A DNA stretch of 64,000 nt from Spirochaetae bacterium HGW-Spirochaetae-3 (GCA_002839315.1 PGXV01000003.1:145219-209218), one strand, 5' to 3'. Positions 1 through 9,311 are shown, numbered from the stretch's first letter. The notes: generated by a model not told the origin, from the sequence alone. Translations and numbers: made by a program.

Positions 1-1
1 G

Positions 2-1144
2 GATGAGGACCATTTCTGGGCACTCAAGGATCTTAACTTCGAGATCAAGCAGGGCGACCGCGTCGGCATCATCGGGAAGAACGGCGCGGGAAAGAGCACC
101 CTCCTCAAGATCCTCTCGCGCATCACCGCGCCTACGGAGGGTACGGTAAAGATCCGCGGCAAGATCGCGAGTCTCCTGGAAGTAGGCACGGGCTTCCACG
201 GCGAGCTTACTGGGCGTGAGAATATTTACCTGAACGGTGCTATCCTGGGGATGAAGAAGAGGCAGATCGACCGCAAACTCGATGAGATCATCGACTTCAG
301 CGGGATAGAGCACCACATCGACACGCCCGTTAAGCGGTATTCCAGTGGCATGTATGTGCGTCTGGCCTTCGCCGTAGCGGCGCATCTGGATAGTCATATC
401 TTGATTGCGGACGAGGTGCTCGCGGTGGGGGATGCTGAGTTCCAGAAGAAAGCGCTCGGGAAGATGCAGGATTTGAGCACGGGGCAAGGGCGGACAGTAT
501 TGTTTGTTAGCCATAATATGGGAGCGGTAAGGAGTCTATGTAATTCTGGTATATTGCTCGAAAATGGGAAACTAGTCTTCAAAGCAAAAAACGTTAACGA
601 ATTGTACCAAAAATATATCGAAGATGATTTTTCAAGTGTTGAAAGAAGCAAGTTGATTATAAGTAATACAGACATTAAACTATTGGAGAATAGCACATTT
701 AAGTTTGAATGTATGTATATACAAGACAGTAGTAACAATATATGTAATTACACTGTCTCTGGTGATAAAGAGATATATCTAACGATTGAATTTTCTGTTG
801 CATCTATTGATAGCCGGCTTGCTGTCTATTATAGATTGTACTCCCAAGAAGGTATTGATTTGTATTATTCCCAACAGAATGATACGGATCCTGAGAAGTG
901 GCCAGTAATAAAAAACGGGAAAAACATATTGAAAACTAAGATTCCCATCGATTTGTTGAACGAAGGTAGATATTTTATTGAACTTTTGTGCTCAATTCGT
1001 GGAATAGTTTCTATAATCCCACAAAATACTGTAATACTTGGATTCGTGGTTTCTCATAATTCCAGAAAATCTCTTTTTATTAAAGAAGAACGACCAGGAG
1101 TTCTTAAACCAATTATTATATGGGAAAACGTATATAGGTCGTAA
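2..1144 (+). CDS. Polysaccharide ABC exporter ATPase, Wzt type (5' partial)
   Basis: Nucleotide-binding subunit of an ABC-2 exporter that moves undecaprenyl-linked polysaccharide (O-antigen or similar) across the inner membrane. The frame is open from base 2, so the gene starts before the window; the ATG at 251 is internal because Walker A (GKNGAGKST, about 74-100) lies upstream. Also visible are the signature region YSSGM, Walker B with ILIADE, and the H-loop SHN near 510. The last ~200 residues form a C-terminal domain of the kind that in Wzt proteins recognises the glycan. The ATPase part is high-GC, but from about base 540 the sequence turns strongly AT-rich, as if the substrate domain had been exchanged. 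The partner permease (Wzm) is not in the window. Family assignment is firm; the glycan is unknown. Confidence 0.93.
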   Translation, partial: DEDHFWALKDLNFEIKQGDRVGIIGKNGAGKSTLLKILSRITAPTEGTVKIRGKIASLLEVGTGFHGELTGRENIYLNGAILGMKKRQIDRKLDEIIDFSGIEHHIDTPVKRYSSGMYVRLAFAVAAHLDSHILIADEVLAVGDAEFQKKALGKMQDLSTGQGRTVLFVSHNMGAVRSLCNSGILLENGKLVFKAKNVNELYQKYIEDDFSSVERSKLIISNTDIKLLENSTFKFECMYIQDSSNNICNYTVSGDKEIYLTIEFSVASIDSRLAVYYRLYSQEGIDLYYSQQNDTDPEKWPVIKNGKNILKTKIPIDLLNEGRYFIELLCSIRGIVSIIPQNTVILGFVVSHNSRKSLFIKEERPGVLKPIIIWENVYRS

Positions 1145-1213
1145 TTTGATGAGGAATAGCATGCACATTTAGTGGAACTAATAATTTAAATAGCTTTTCA
1201 GCACTTTTAATGG

Positions 1214-1283
1214 GACATCCTGAGCAACGAATAAGAATTTATATTATAAGGAATTGATTGCTATAATGGACCGTAAGAGTGCA
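1214..1283 (+). repeat. Direct repeat copy A (with TATAAT)
   Basis: A 70-base segment that aligns without gaps to 4720-4789 at about 52 of 70 positions. The best-kept parts are an ACGAATAAGAA block and a GCTAYAATGRACCGTAMGAG block that contains TATAAT at 1262-1267, resembling a -10 box. It lies in the gap before the first AT-rich glycosyltransferase, while copy B lies before the second. It may be a duplicated promoter/leader or the scar of an insertion. Confidence 0.6.
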
Positions 1284-1408
1284 CTGAAATTGAGAGAATA
1301 TACGAAAAATGCGTGCACTTCGTAACTACCAATTTCACCCCGTCTTCCCAGGATTGAATTCTGGTGAGACACTCTCCGGTAAGGAGACTTGCCGTAACAC
1401 TATCAAAA

Positions 1409-1522
1409 GACAAGTGGATATTCCTCAAGACCGGACTGACCGACATGAGGAAGCAGATCAACGGACTCTCATATAATGTTGGTCCTGGCGATGTGGAGCT
1501 AGGAGTTCTCATCAATTCATAG
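1409..1522 (+). pseudogene. IS66-family TnpB N-terminal remnant
   Basis: A short in-frame stretch reads KWIFLKTGLTDMRKQINGLS, which matches the conserved N-terminal TDMRK-x-I-x-GL signature of the IS66 second ORF (TnpB, the IS66 Orf2-like family). Similarity fades after that and a TAG ends the frame at 1520-1522. There is no convincing start codon, so this is a fragment. The matching C-terminal part of a TnpB lies on the opposite strand at 4097-4345. The TAG of the remnant overlaps the ribosome-binding site of the next gene. The rest of 1145-1534 holds only repeat copy A and otherwise nothing I recognise. Confidence 0.7.
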
Positions 1523-1534
1523 GAGGTAATCAGT

Positions 1535-3634
1535 ATGAAATTATCGATTAGCTTCAATTTTTTTAATGCAGAGGAACACCTATATTCATCGGTCCATAAT
1601 ATCCGTGCTGCCGCCGAGCACATTTCGATCGTATATCAGACAGTATCGAACCATGGTTTGCCAATGAGTCCATTGGCTCATGAGGTACTACGCAGTTTAA
1701 TAGATGAAGGCTTAATTGACGAATATTATCAATATAGAACGGATTTCCGAATTTCCGCTGCGGAAAATGAATTTCAAAAGAGACGTATCGGCTTAGATCT
1801 AGCAATTAAATCAGGAGCGACACATTTTCTATTGATGGATGCTGATGAGTTCTATAAGATTGACGAATTTACAAGAGCGAAGGAACTCATTGAAAAGGAA
1901 GACATAGGCTATTCGTGTGTTGATTCCTATTTCTACATCAGACAGCCGGAGTATAGGTCTAAATATATAGACACGACGAAGGTGTGTTTCATCTCCAAAA
2001 TATGTAAACAAATGGTCTTTGATCTTAATGGAAGCTTTCCCGAGGATTGTGTAGATCCGACAAGAAGAATCACGATTAAAAATGGGAAATATTTTAAATT
2101 CTCCACATCAGAAATTGCTATGCATCATTATGCCTTCATCAGAGTCAACATGAATTCAAAATTGGCTAATAGCAGTAACAGAGGAAACTTAGAGTTCATG
2201 GAAAAGGCAAGCATTGCACTTCGGAATTGGAGATTTCCCGCCGTTTTATCGTTTCCAAATAAACCGACGATGCCAATAATCCTTGTAAAGGATGAATTCA
2301 ATCAGACTGCATCAACTCATGTGCAAAGATCGAACCTGCGCAATGTTCATGCCAACCCCATAGAAAAGAGAATTGCTCTCATCTGCACCTTGCGGTTAAC
2401 TATGCTTGCTGGGAGCGAGCTAGTTTGTTATGAACTTTCTGAATATTTAGTGCGTAACAATTTTAGAGTATTGATATATACGAATTTGATAGAACCAAAA
2501 ATTGAAGAAATGTTCTCGAATCTTGGCAAAGACATAACAATTATCACAAATCCAAATGACTTGGGTTTAGTGGAATCTTATTCACATTTATCTATGTGCT
2601 GGATACAGCATCAACAGATACCTTCTTCCTTGGTTGAGTATATTATTAATGGCAAGAGAAAACCTTTATTTATTTTTAATCATATGTCTTTCTTTGAGTC
2701 CTTCGAGTGGCCCATTGCATACCAGGCCGAAGCAATACTTGCAGATTTGGTACTTTTTAACTCGTCTGAAACCTTCGATTTTCAACGTAATTATTTTCCT
2801 GTAAAATATGATCGCTTTATGCTTTTTCAAAATCCTGCTCCAAAACGATACTATGATGCGTATGATCAATATGAGGTGGTGAGGATTGATAGTGGAATCA
2901 AAATAAGGAATATCGCTATTATCTCGAATCATGTTCCAGAAGAGCTATTGAGCGTCGCTGACGAACTACTACGATATGGAATCACAACCAACTATATCGG
3001 TAAAAATAGGCAGCTCAATGTTCTAATAACACCAGAGTTGTTAATGAATTACGATGTTGTGGTGACTATCGGAAAAACAGTCCAGTATTGTATCTGCATG
3101 GCCAAATCGGTATATATTTATGATTATATGGGCGGAGATGGATACCTGACACCTGAAAATTTTGCTGATAATGAATATCACAATTTCTCTGGTAGGCCAT
3201 ATAGTAAAAAGAAAGCAAAAGCGATTGTTTTAGAGTTATTGAAGGGGTACGAAGCAAATATTGAATTTATGAAAGTGCTGCGCCGTGATCATGAGATCAA
3301 GTTCAACTTAGATCATGTAATGGACAGGATCCTGAATTCTGATGTTAAGATTATCGAAGTAGATATGTCTATTGAAACGCGCTTCTCACTTTTGGCTCTC
3401 CAAGGTTATTCTCAGAATTTGCATAATACGGTCGTCTGGATTGAGAGCGATTACAATAGCAAGTTAAAGGAACTCGTGAAAAAGAAAACCGCACCTCCCA
3501 ATGGAACACCATCGATTGATTTTCCAGTATATGCTAGGCGATTAGACATAGTGAAAATAATGAAGAAGATCAAAGCGAAAATTTCGCGATATCTAAAGAA
3601 GTGGATGAGAAATATAGAGAAGAGTACTGGATGA
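1535..3634 (+). CDS. Two-domain glycosyltransferase (GT-A-like N-terminus plus GT4-like C-terminus)
   Basis: 699 residues. The first ~260 residues look like a family-2 type GT-A domain: an early SISFNFFNAEEHL strand, then LLMDADEF at about residue 100 as the metal-binding DxD-type motif. From about residue 280 a second domain begins (ALICTLRLTMLAGSELVCYEL), resembling the start of a GT-B/GT4 glycosyltransferase, followed by WIQHQQ and a C-terminal half without a clear GT4 E-x7-E signature. The C-terminus is lysine-rich. An AGGAGG ribosome-binding site at 1521-1526 supports the ATG at 1535. The gene is strongly AT-rich compared with its surroundings and is flanked by IS66 debris, so it was probably acquired. 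Donor and acceptor sugars cannot be told. Confidence 0.75.
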   Translation: MKLSISFNFFNAEEHLYSSVHNIRAAAEHISIVYQTVSNHGLPMSPLAHEVLRSLIDEGLIDEYYQYRTDFRISAAENEFQKRRIGLDLAIKSGATHFLLMDADEFYKIDEFTRAKELIEKEDIGYSCVDSYFYIRQPEYRSKYIDTTKVCFISKICKQMVFDLNGSFPEDCVDPTRRITIKNGKYFKFSTSEIAMHHYAFIRVNMNSKLANSSNRGNLEFMEKASIALRNWRFPAVLSFPNKPTMPIILVKDEFNQTASTHVQRSNLRNVHANPIEKRIALICTLRLTMLAGSELVCYELSEYLVRNNFRVLIYTNLIEPKIEEMFSNLGKDITIITNPNDLGLVESYSHLSMCWIQHQQIPSSLVEYIINGKRKPLFIFNHMSFFESFEWPIAYQAEAILADLVLFNSSETFDFQRNYFPVKYDRFMLFQNPAPKRYYDAYDQYEVVRIDSGIKIRNIAIISNHVPEELLSVADELLRYGITTNYIGKNRQLNVLITPELLMNYDVVVTIGKTVQYCICMAKSVYIYDYMGGDGYLTPENFADNEYHNFSGRPYSKKKAKAIVLELLKGYEANIEFMKVLRRDHEIKFNLDHVMDRILNSDVKIIEVDMSIETRFSLLALQGYSQNLHNTVVWIESDYNSKLKELVKKKTAPPNGTPSIDFPVYARRLDIVKIMKKIKAKISRYLKKWMRNIEKSTG

Positions 3635-3700
3635 TACAAAATATTTAATATCTATCAATTAATAGGATCGCAATATTTTCACATTATGACAAAGTAAGTG

Positions 3701-4055
3701 CTACAGCTTCTCAGCGGCACTTAGGTCGTACACGGGTTCGATGGTCGCATCAGGATTCGAGTGCTTCTTCCGTCCTGCATTCCTGTAGACGTGTTCCTTG
3801 ACTACCGTCGTAATGGCATGTGCTTGCGATGCCTTGTCACTCTAGATTTCGGCCTCTTTGAAGAGGCGATACTGCAATTCCTCGACAGGAACAAGCTTTT
3901 CGCTCGATACGCCGAAGAGCGCGCGTTCGCGGGTATAGAGCTTTTTGTTAACCAGCATTTCTCGCTTGAGCGCCGCATTTTCCTCGACCAGCGCGTTGAC
4001 GCGTTTTTTTGAGTTCGTCGAGGTTGTACGGTTCGTGTTCTGCTACATCAGCCAT
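3701..4055 (-). pseudogene. IS66-family TnpC transposase N-terminal remnant
   Basis: Read on the minus strand from the ATG at 4055, the product begins MADVAEHEPYNLDELKK. It must then shift frame at a run of seven A (plus-strand T run near 4004-4010) to continue as a coiled-coil segment (RVNALVEENAALKREM) and the FGVSSEKL motif typical of the IS66 transposase N-terminus (FGrsSEkl in the family). A TAG interrupts it after RLFKEAEI. In the same frame it resumes with YRNAGRKKHSNPD, like the basic region of TnpC, and stops at 3701. The catalytic DDE domain is absent. It follows the TnpB fragment in the usual IS66 order, so it is a truncated, doubly broken IS66 copy. Confidence 0.75.
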
Positions 4056-4096
4056 GAATGAATGATAACATGATGGATGTCTATAAACAGCGTTAT

Positions 4097-4345
4097 TTAC
4101 GTTACTCGGGTATAGACAATCTGCTTGTGTACGGTAAAGATGTCGATGCCTCGTAGTAGCATCATGAGCTGCGCCTGGGTGACCTCGCCTGGGACTTCAT
4201 CTGCGACGGGCCACGGAAATGTGTCCGCCTCAAGTCGCTTCTGCCAGAGGCAGAAGCCGGTGGTATCCAAATAAGTATCTTGATGACCCGCCTGGTTTCC
4301 CCGCAGAACGCGAAATAAGCCACCGACAACGATCGAGGTTATATG
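4097..4345 (-). pseudogene. IS66-family TnpB C-terminal remnant
   Basis: The minus-strand product contains GLFRVLRGNQAGHQDTYLD followed by TGFCLWQKRLEADTFPWP and QLMMLLRGIDI. This matches the C-terminal half of IS66 TnpB, where the family has LFvFrgRr...GFcLwyKRLE.grFpWP and a final qL..LL.Gid block. The N-terminal TDMRK part is missing; sequence upstream of about 4345 on this strand has no similarity I recognise. The frame stays open to 4097. The stretch 4346-4963 is AT-rich and holds no gene I can support, only repeat copy B. Confidence 0.75.
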
Positions 4346-4719
4346 CCTTTTGTTGACAAGAAGTGTTGGCAAAGAAATCGTTTTTTCTTCAAATATATCT
4401 GCAAATGCCTGCACCCAACATGGTCAAGTTATTTTCTTTGGAACTTGTGATCCACAAATAAAATTTAACTATATTTGTATAGACAACGCAGATATTAAGC
4501 GCCTTATGGCTAGAATACGCTTTGTGAAAATTTGAAAAGATGCAATTAGAATGTGTCTAGATCATATATTGATTTAAAAAGATCATATCCATGATCTTCA
4601 GGAATATTAGCTATTTCGAATGCTCACATGTTTTAGCTGGAAAATATAAAACATTTACATACGCTTAAACATATATTACTGAACTGAATGAATAAATTAT
4701 AAAGATATGATATAAGTAG

Positions 4720-4789
4720 GGCATTCTGAATAACGAATAAGAAACTGCACTACAAGAAAATACATGCTACAATGAACCGTACGAGTGCA
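4720..4789 (+). repeat. Direct repeat copy B
   Basis: Second copy of the 70-base repeat found at 1214-1283, in the same orientation, with TACAAT at 4768-4773 at the position of TATAAT in copy A. It lies about 170 bases before the 1102-residue glycosyltransferase gene. It may be a shared promoter region. Confidence 0.6.
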
Positions 4790-4963
4790 TGTTAATTGGA
4801 AAAGCTCTAACTTCTTTTCCTGCATTCATGCCATAGTTATATAAATTTGTTATAACGTTAAATCCTGGCTTCGGATATGCTTCGTTCATATGAACGGGTT
4901 GATTAGGAAGCCCACATTAAATCACTTTAAACGCGATTTCGCACCTAAAATGGAGAATGACCA

Positions 4964-7900
4964 ATGAAAGAAATAATTAGACATGCAGACCATATGCAGC
5001 ATAATATCAAAAAAAGTAGTGATTGGAACGTCATTATAAAACATAAGTCTTCAAAGATCAGAAAGTATTTTGTGATTATTAAATATTTAAAAAATCATTC
5101 ATATCTTGTAGTAAGATTTATCAAAGAAGTAAGATGGAATGGCTTCAAACAGGCTTTCAAATTAGCCAGAGCAAAAGTAAATGGAGTAAATGGACGTGAA
5201 GCTCAATCTCAACTATCAAAATTAGAATATGAAGTGGCACCAGTAGAATTTGTGCCACGGCTACCACTAGACCAAGCGGTTGAAAACAAGACTGTCAGAG
5301 TAATCTGTTTTTACCTTCCTCAATTCCATTCTATTTTAGAAAACGATGATTGGTGGGGCAAAGGCTTTACCGAATGGACTAACGTAAGACAAGGATTGCC
5401 TCAATTTGAAGGACACTATCAACCACACATACCACATGACGATATTGGTTATTACAATCTGTTAGACCGAAACGTACAAGCAAAACAGATTGAACTAGCC
5501 AAACAATATGGTATAGAAGGGTTTTGTTATTACCTTTACTGGTTCTCTGGTCAGCGGTTATTAGAAAAACCACTAGATAATATGTTGGCAGATCAAACAC
5601 TTGATCTGCCATTCTGCATTTGCTGGGCGAATGAAAACTGGTCGAAACGTTGGGATGGTAAAGACCTAGACTTGCTCATGGTGCAGAATTATTCCGATGA
5701 AGACGACTTGGCTTTTATCGCTCATGTGTCAAAATATTTTAGAGACTCGCGCTACATTAAAGTCGATAATAAACCTATGTTAATTGTATATCGCCCAGAT
5801 CTTTTTCCGAATATGAAAATGACATCCGAGCGTTGGCGCAATTGGTGTCGTAGGAATGGAATTGGCGAAATTTATCTTGCTTACACACAATTATTTAGGT
5901 ATAAACCGCCTAAATTTTATGGTTTTGATGCGGCGATTGAATTTCCGCCAAATAATAGCAATTTTCCACAAATAATGGATCAAGTAAAAGATTTAAAAGA
6001 TGATTTTGGTGGTAAGATTTATGATTGGCGCGCTTTTTTGAAGTTAAGTGAAGTCTATGAAGATAAACCCTATACTTTGTTCCGTAGTGTCACACCTTCG
6101 TGGGATAATACCGCAAGAAGGAAAAATAACGGAACTATCTTCAATAATAGTTGCCCTAAACTCTTTACCAAAAGCTTGGTGAATGCCTTTAAGTATACAA
6201 TCCAAAAATTCGATCAACTTGATAAGCGGATTGTATTTATTAACGCATGGAACGAATGGGGAGAGGGAGCCCATTTAGAGCCTGACCAACGCTATGGTTA
6301 CGCTTGGCTACAATCAGTTTATGATGCACACGACACGACAAGTCAAAACAGAAAAAGAATTTTACTCGTTAGCCATGACGCACACAGACATGGCGCACAG
6401 GTGTTGAGCTTTTGGTTTGCGAAAGAATTTAGCCAAAAGTTACATTTTGACGTAGAGATGATTGTACTCGATGGTGGGTCAATGCTGTCAAAATTTAAGC
6501 AATACGCAAATGTCAAACAGTTGAATTTTAAAGCGATTGAAAAGAGAAAACTTATAAAGTATCTCATAGCATTACGTAATAATTCAATTGGTGCTGCAAT
6601 CGTGAACACAACAGTTTCGGGGAAAATTATACCATATCTAAAACAAGCTGGGTTTTCGGTGGTATCGCTTATACATGAACTTCCTGGCGTGTTAAACAGC
6701 ATGCACTTAAAAGATCATGCGATGGTAATAGCAGACGAAGCAGATTGCATCATTTTCCCGACTAAACAAGTTCAGGAAGGATTTGAGGTATTTGTAAATA
6801 AAAAATTAACGCAAGCGAGGATAAGACCGCAAGGAATATTTCGTCCGAGCATTTTACGGCTGGGAAGTGATAAAGTAGAAATTTCAAAAAAAGTGAGAAG
6901 AGATTTAAGCTTGCCATCTGATGCACAACTAATTTTAAACATAGCTTATGCTGACCACAGAAAGGGCTTTGATTATTTTATACAAGCTTGCTGTCAAGTT
7001 ATGAAGATCAATCCCAAAGCCTATGGCTTGTGGGTAGGTCATAAGGACCAGGCCTTTGTTGAGAAAGTAATGGATTATGTTAAACAGCAGGGTTTAGAAA
7101 ATAGATTCATTTTTACAGGTTTTGTTGATGATCCACGAGAGTACTATGTTGCAGCGGATGTATTTGCGCTCACATCACGCGAAGATCCATTCCCCTCGGT
7201 AGTCATGGAGGCTTTGGATGCGCTTACGCCAGTGGTGGCGTTTAAAGAGTGTGGCGGCTTTGAAACCCTTCTATCACGTGGTTGCGGATTGCTAGTTGAA
7301 AAAGGTAATGTAGCCGAATTTACCCGAGCGGTTAGAATTCTTCTACAAGACAAGAAGTTTGCGCGAAAATTAGCCGAAAAAGGTCAACAAATCGTTCAAA
7401 CTGAACTTAGCTTCTATCACTATTTATATGATATATTAGAGTTTGCTGGGAAGCCGCTTCTTAAAATATCCGTTGCCGTGCCAAACTATAATTATGCTAA
7501 ATATATCGAAAGTCGATTGGACTCTATTATTAAGCAAACCTATCCCATTTATGAGTTAATCGTTCTAGATGACGCTTCAACAGATAATAGTGTCGAAGTC
7601 ATACAAAATTGTTTAAAAAAAGTAAATATTCCAAATCGGTTTGTTATAAATGAAAAGAATTCTGGCTCTGTGTTTAAACAATGGCAAAAAGCAGTGGAGT
7701 TGGCACAAGGTGACTATCTATGGGTTGCTGAAGCAGATGATCTTACAGATCCAAATTTCCTAGAGAAGCTCGTGTATTTTTTTGAAAACAGAGATGTAGT
7801 ACTCGCCTTTAGTCAATCTAAGCAGATGGATCAAGATGCAAAAGAGTTGGCGAATGATTATCTAGACTATACCAAAGACGTCGGTGATTATTGGAGGGAA

Positions 7901-8272
7901 GATTATATCATCGATGGCATAGAAGAAATAAAACGTGCCTTATGTATAAAAAACACCATACCGAATGTAAGTGGCGTGCTATTTAATAAGTCTATATTAG
8001 ACGAAGTGATGAAACAACTTGAAAAGGAACTGCCCAATTATAAGGTGGCAGGTGATTGGTTGGTTTATGTTAATGTGCTGGAGCATGGTAAAATAGGATT
8101 TTGTAAAGACTCCTTGAATTTTCATCGGCGCCATGTTTCCAGCGCGACAAAAGTAAACAATCATTTTGGTGAAATAGTGTGTATTCAAGATGAAGTACTA
8201 TCAAAATATTCTATTCCAAATTCAATGAAAGAAAAAATATTGGCTTATAGAAAATGTTTTGGAAAAAAATAA
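4964..8272 (+). CDS. Three-module glycosyltransferase: WbsX + GT4 + GT2
   Basis: 1102 residues carrying three modules. Residues ~105-450 match the WbsX family of polysaccharide-cluster proteins (FYLPQFHSILENDDWWGKGF, GFCYYLYWFSG, WANENWSKRWDG, INAWNEWGEGAHLEPD). Residues ~460-820 are a GT-B/GT4 domain (RILLVSHDAHRHGAQ, GLWVGHKD, TSREDPFPSVVMEALDALTP). Residues ~830-1100 are a GT2 domain (SVAVPNYNYAKYIESRLDSI, LDDASTD, AEADD as the DxD-like motif). The protein could build several linkages of one repeat unit at the cytoplasmic face. A GGAG site about 10 bases upstream supports the ATG. It is strongly AT-rich, unlike the high-GC genes from 8367 on, which points to horizontal transfer. Its 3' end abuts the AT-rich to high-GC seam. 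Confidence 0.9.
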   Translation: MKEIIRHADHMQHNIKKSSDWNVIIKHKSSKIRKYFVIIKYLKNHSYLVVRFIKEVRWNGFKQAFKLARAKVNGVNGREAQSQLSKLEYEVAPVEFVPRLPLDQAVENKTVRVICFYLPQFHSILENDDWWGKGFTEWTNVRQGLPQFEGHYQPHIPHDDIGYYNLLDRNVQAKQIELAKQYGIEGFCYYLYWFSGQRLLEKPLDNMLADQTLDLPFCICWANENWSKRWDGKDLDLLMVQNYSDEDDLAFIAHVSKYFRDSRYIKVDNKPMLIVYRPDLFPNMKMTSERWRNWCRRNGIGEIYLAYTQLFRYKPPKFYGFDAAIEFPPNNSNFPQIMDQVKDLKDDFGGKIYDWRAFLKLSEVYEDKPYTLFRSVTPSWDNTARRKNNGTIFNNSCPKLFTKSLVNAFKYTIQKFDQLDKRIVFINAWNEWGEGAHLEPDQRYGYAWLQSVYDAHDTTSQNRKRILLVSHDAHRHGAQVLSFWFAKEFSQKLHFDVEMIVLDGGSMLSKFKQYANVKQLNFKAIEKRKLIKYLIALRNNSIGAAIVNTTVSGKIIPYLKQAGFSVVSLIHELPGVLNSMHLKDHAMVIADEADCIIFPTKQVQEGFEVFVNKKLTQARIRPQGIFRPSILRLGSDKVEISKKVRRDLSLPSDAQLILNIAYADHRKGFDYFIQACCQVMKINPKAYGLWVGHKDQAFVEKVMDYVKQQGLENRFIFTGFVDDPREYYVAADVFALTSREDPFPSVVMEALDALTPVVAFKECGGFETLLSRGCGLLVEKGNVAEFTRAVRILLQDKKFARKLAEKGQQIVQTELSFYHYLYDILEFAGKPLLKISVAVPNYNYAKYIESRLDSIIKQTYPIYELIVLDDASTDNSVEVIQNCLKKVNIPNRFVINEKNSGSVFKQWQKAVELAQGDYLWVAEADDLTDPNFLEKLVYFFENRDVVLAFSQSKQMDQDAKELANDYLDYTKDVGDYWREDYIIDGIEEIKRALCIKNTIPNVSGVLFNKSILDEVMKQLEKELPNYKVAGDWLVYVNVLEHGKIGFCKDSLNFHRRHVSSATKVNNHFGEIVCIQDEVLSKYSIPNSMKEKILAYRKCFGKK

Positions 8273-8366
8273 AAATTCTTTCTATAAAGCGTATCGAGGC
8301 AACAGTAGAAGAAAAATTCTTCTTAAGAAGCCCAAAATAGGTTTCAATAGTAGTCAGGATAATTTC

Positions 8367-9311
8367 ATGCGTATGTCCTTGGCGATCCCCACCTACAACA
8401 ACATCTCAACCCTGCCGGAAGCGCTTGCGAGCGTAGTCGCGCTTAAGGACCGGAAAAACGTCGAGCTTATCCTGAGCGATGACGCCTCGAAAGACGGCAC
8501 ACGGGAATATCTTGTCGCCTGGGCGAAAAACCACTCGGACGAGTTTTATCGATGCACCCTTCTATTGAACGAAGAGAACCTCGGAATTTCAGGGAACCAT
8601 GCGCGCGCATTCGCGGCGGCGACGAGCGAGTACGGTTTGTACATAGGCGGCGACGATATCGTCTACAATCCCGATTTCATCGGCGAGCTTGCCCGGTCGA
8701 TAGCCGACAGTCCCGGCCTGCGGATCGCCAAGATCGATCTCGAGGCGTTGCACCGGCCGGGTAATGCCATAGAAAAGATATACGAGCATAAAAAGCACTT
8801 CTTCACTCTTTCTGCCCGCAAGCAGTTTGCCGCCCTCGCGCTCCTGGGTAATTTCCTCTACGCCGGTCCCGGTACCGTAATCCACCTGCCGACGTTCAGG
8901 AAGGTCGGGGGTTTCGACCCGCGGTTCAGGACCTATGAGGACATGCCGCTTTTCAACCATTTCCTGGCCAACGGATACCGTATGCGATTCCTTGATGTCC
9001 GCGGCATCTACTGGGTCAGGGCTTCGTCTTCGCTCTCCCTTGCCGGCTTCTCCGGAAAGCGGGAGATGTTCGAATCGGAGAACAAGATCCGTCGGGAATA
9101 TGTCAGGCTGCATAGTGATGGATTCACCTGGTATGAGCGATTCCTGTTCGGGCGTCTCGATTGGTCCAGGTGGCGAAAGTATCCATTCCTTGCCGTGTAT
9201 CCGTCCTGGGTCAGGTTCCGGTTCGTGCCGTCCTTGTTAAAAAAAATCAGTCGCATTAGAGCATATAAAAAAGTTAAAACATTGCTTGATCCCCCTGCGG
9301 AGCTTGTATGA
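8367..9311 (+). CDS. Family 2 glycosyltransferase
   Basis: Cytoplasmic GT2 enzyme of 314 residues starting MRMSLAIPTYNN, followed by the nucleotide-binding LSDDASKDGT and the DxD-like IGGDD. I chose the ATG at 8367, seven bases after an AGGA site, because GT2 domains begin within a few residues of this motif. An upstream in-frame TTG at 8259 would add 36 AT-rich residues unrelated to the fold and would overlap the previous gene. Base composition changes abruptly at about 8366, so the real promoter and 5' neighbour may have been replaced. The stop overlaps the next start by ATGA, implying translational coupling. Acceptor unknown. Confidence 0.85.
   Translation: MRMSLAIPTYNNISTLPEALASVVALKDRKNVELILSDDASKDGTREYLVAWAKNHSDEFYRCTLLLNEENLGISGNHARAFAAATSEYGLYIGGDDIVYNPDFIGELARSIADSPGLRIAKIDLEALHRPGNAIEKIYEHKKHFFTLSARKQFAALALLGNFLYAGPGTVIHLPTFRKVGGFDPRFRTYEDMPLFNHFLANGYRMRFLDVRGIYWVRASSSLSLAGFSGKREMFESENKIRREYVRLHSDGFTWYERFLFGRLDWSRWRKYPFLAVYPSWVRFRFVPSLLKKISRIRAYKKVKTLLDPPAELV

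Noticed and set aside
4004..4010. A7 run in the IS66 tnpC remnant as a programmed frameshift site
   Set aside because: A +1 shift would be needed, not the -1 used by IS elements, and a second stop codon follows, so it is decay.
8259..8366. TTG start at 8259 giving the GT2 protein 36 extra residues
   Set aside because: The extra part is AT-rich, overlaps the previous gene and lies outside the GT2 fold; an ATG with a ribosome-binding site is at 8367.
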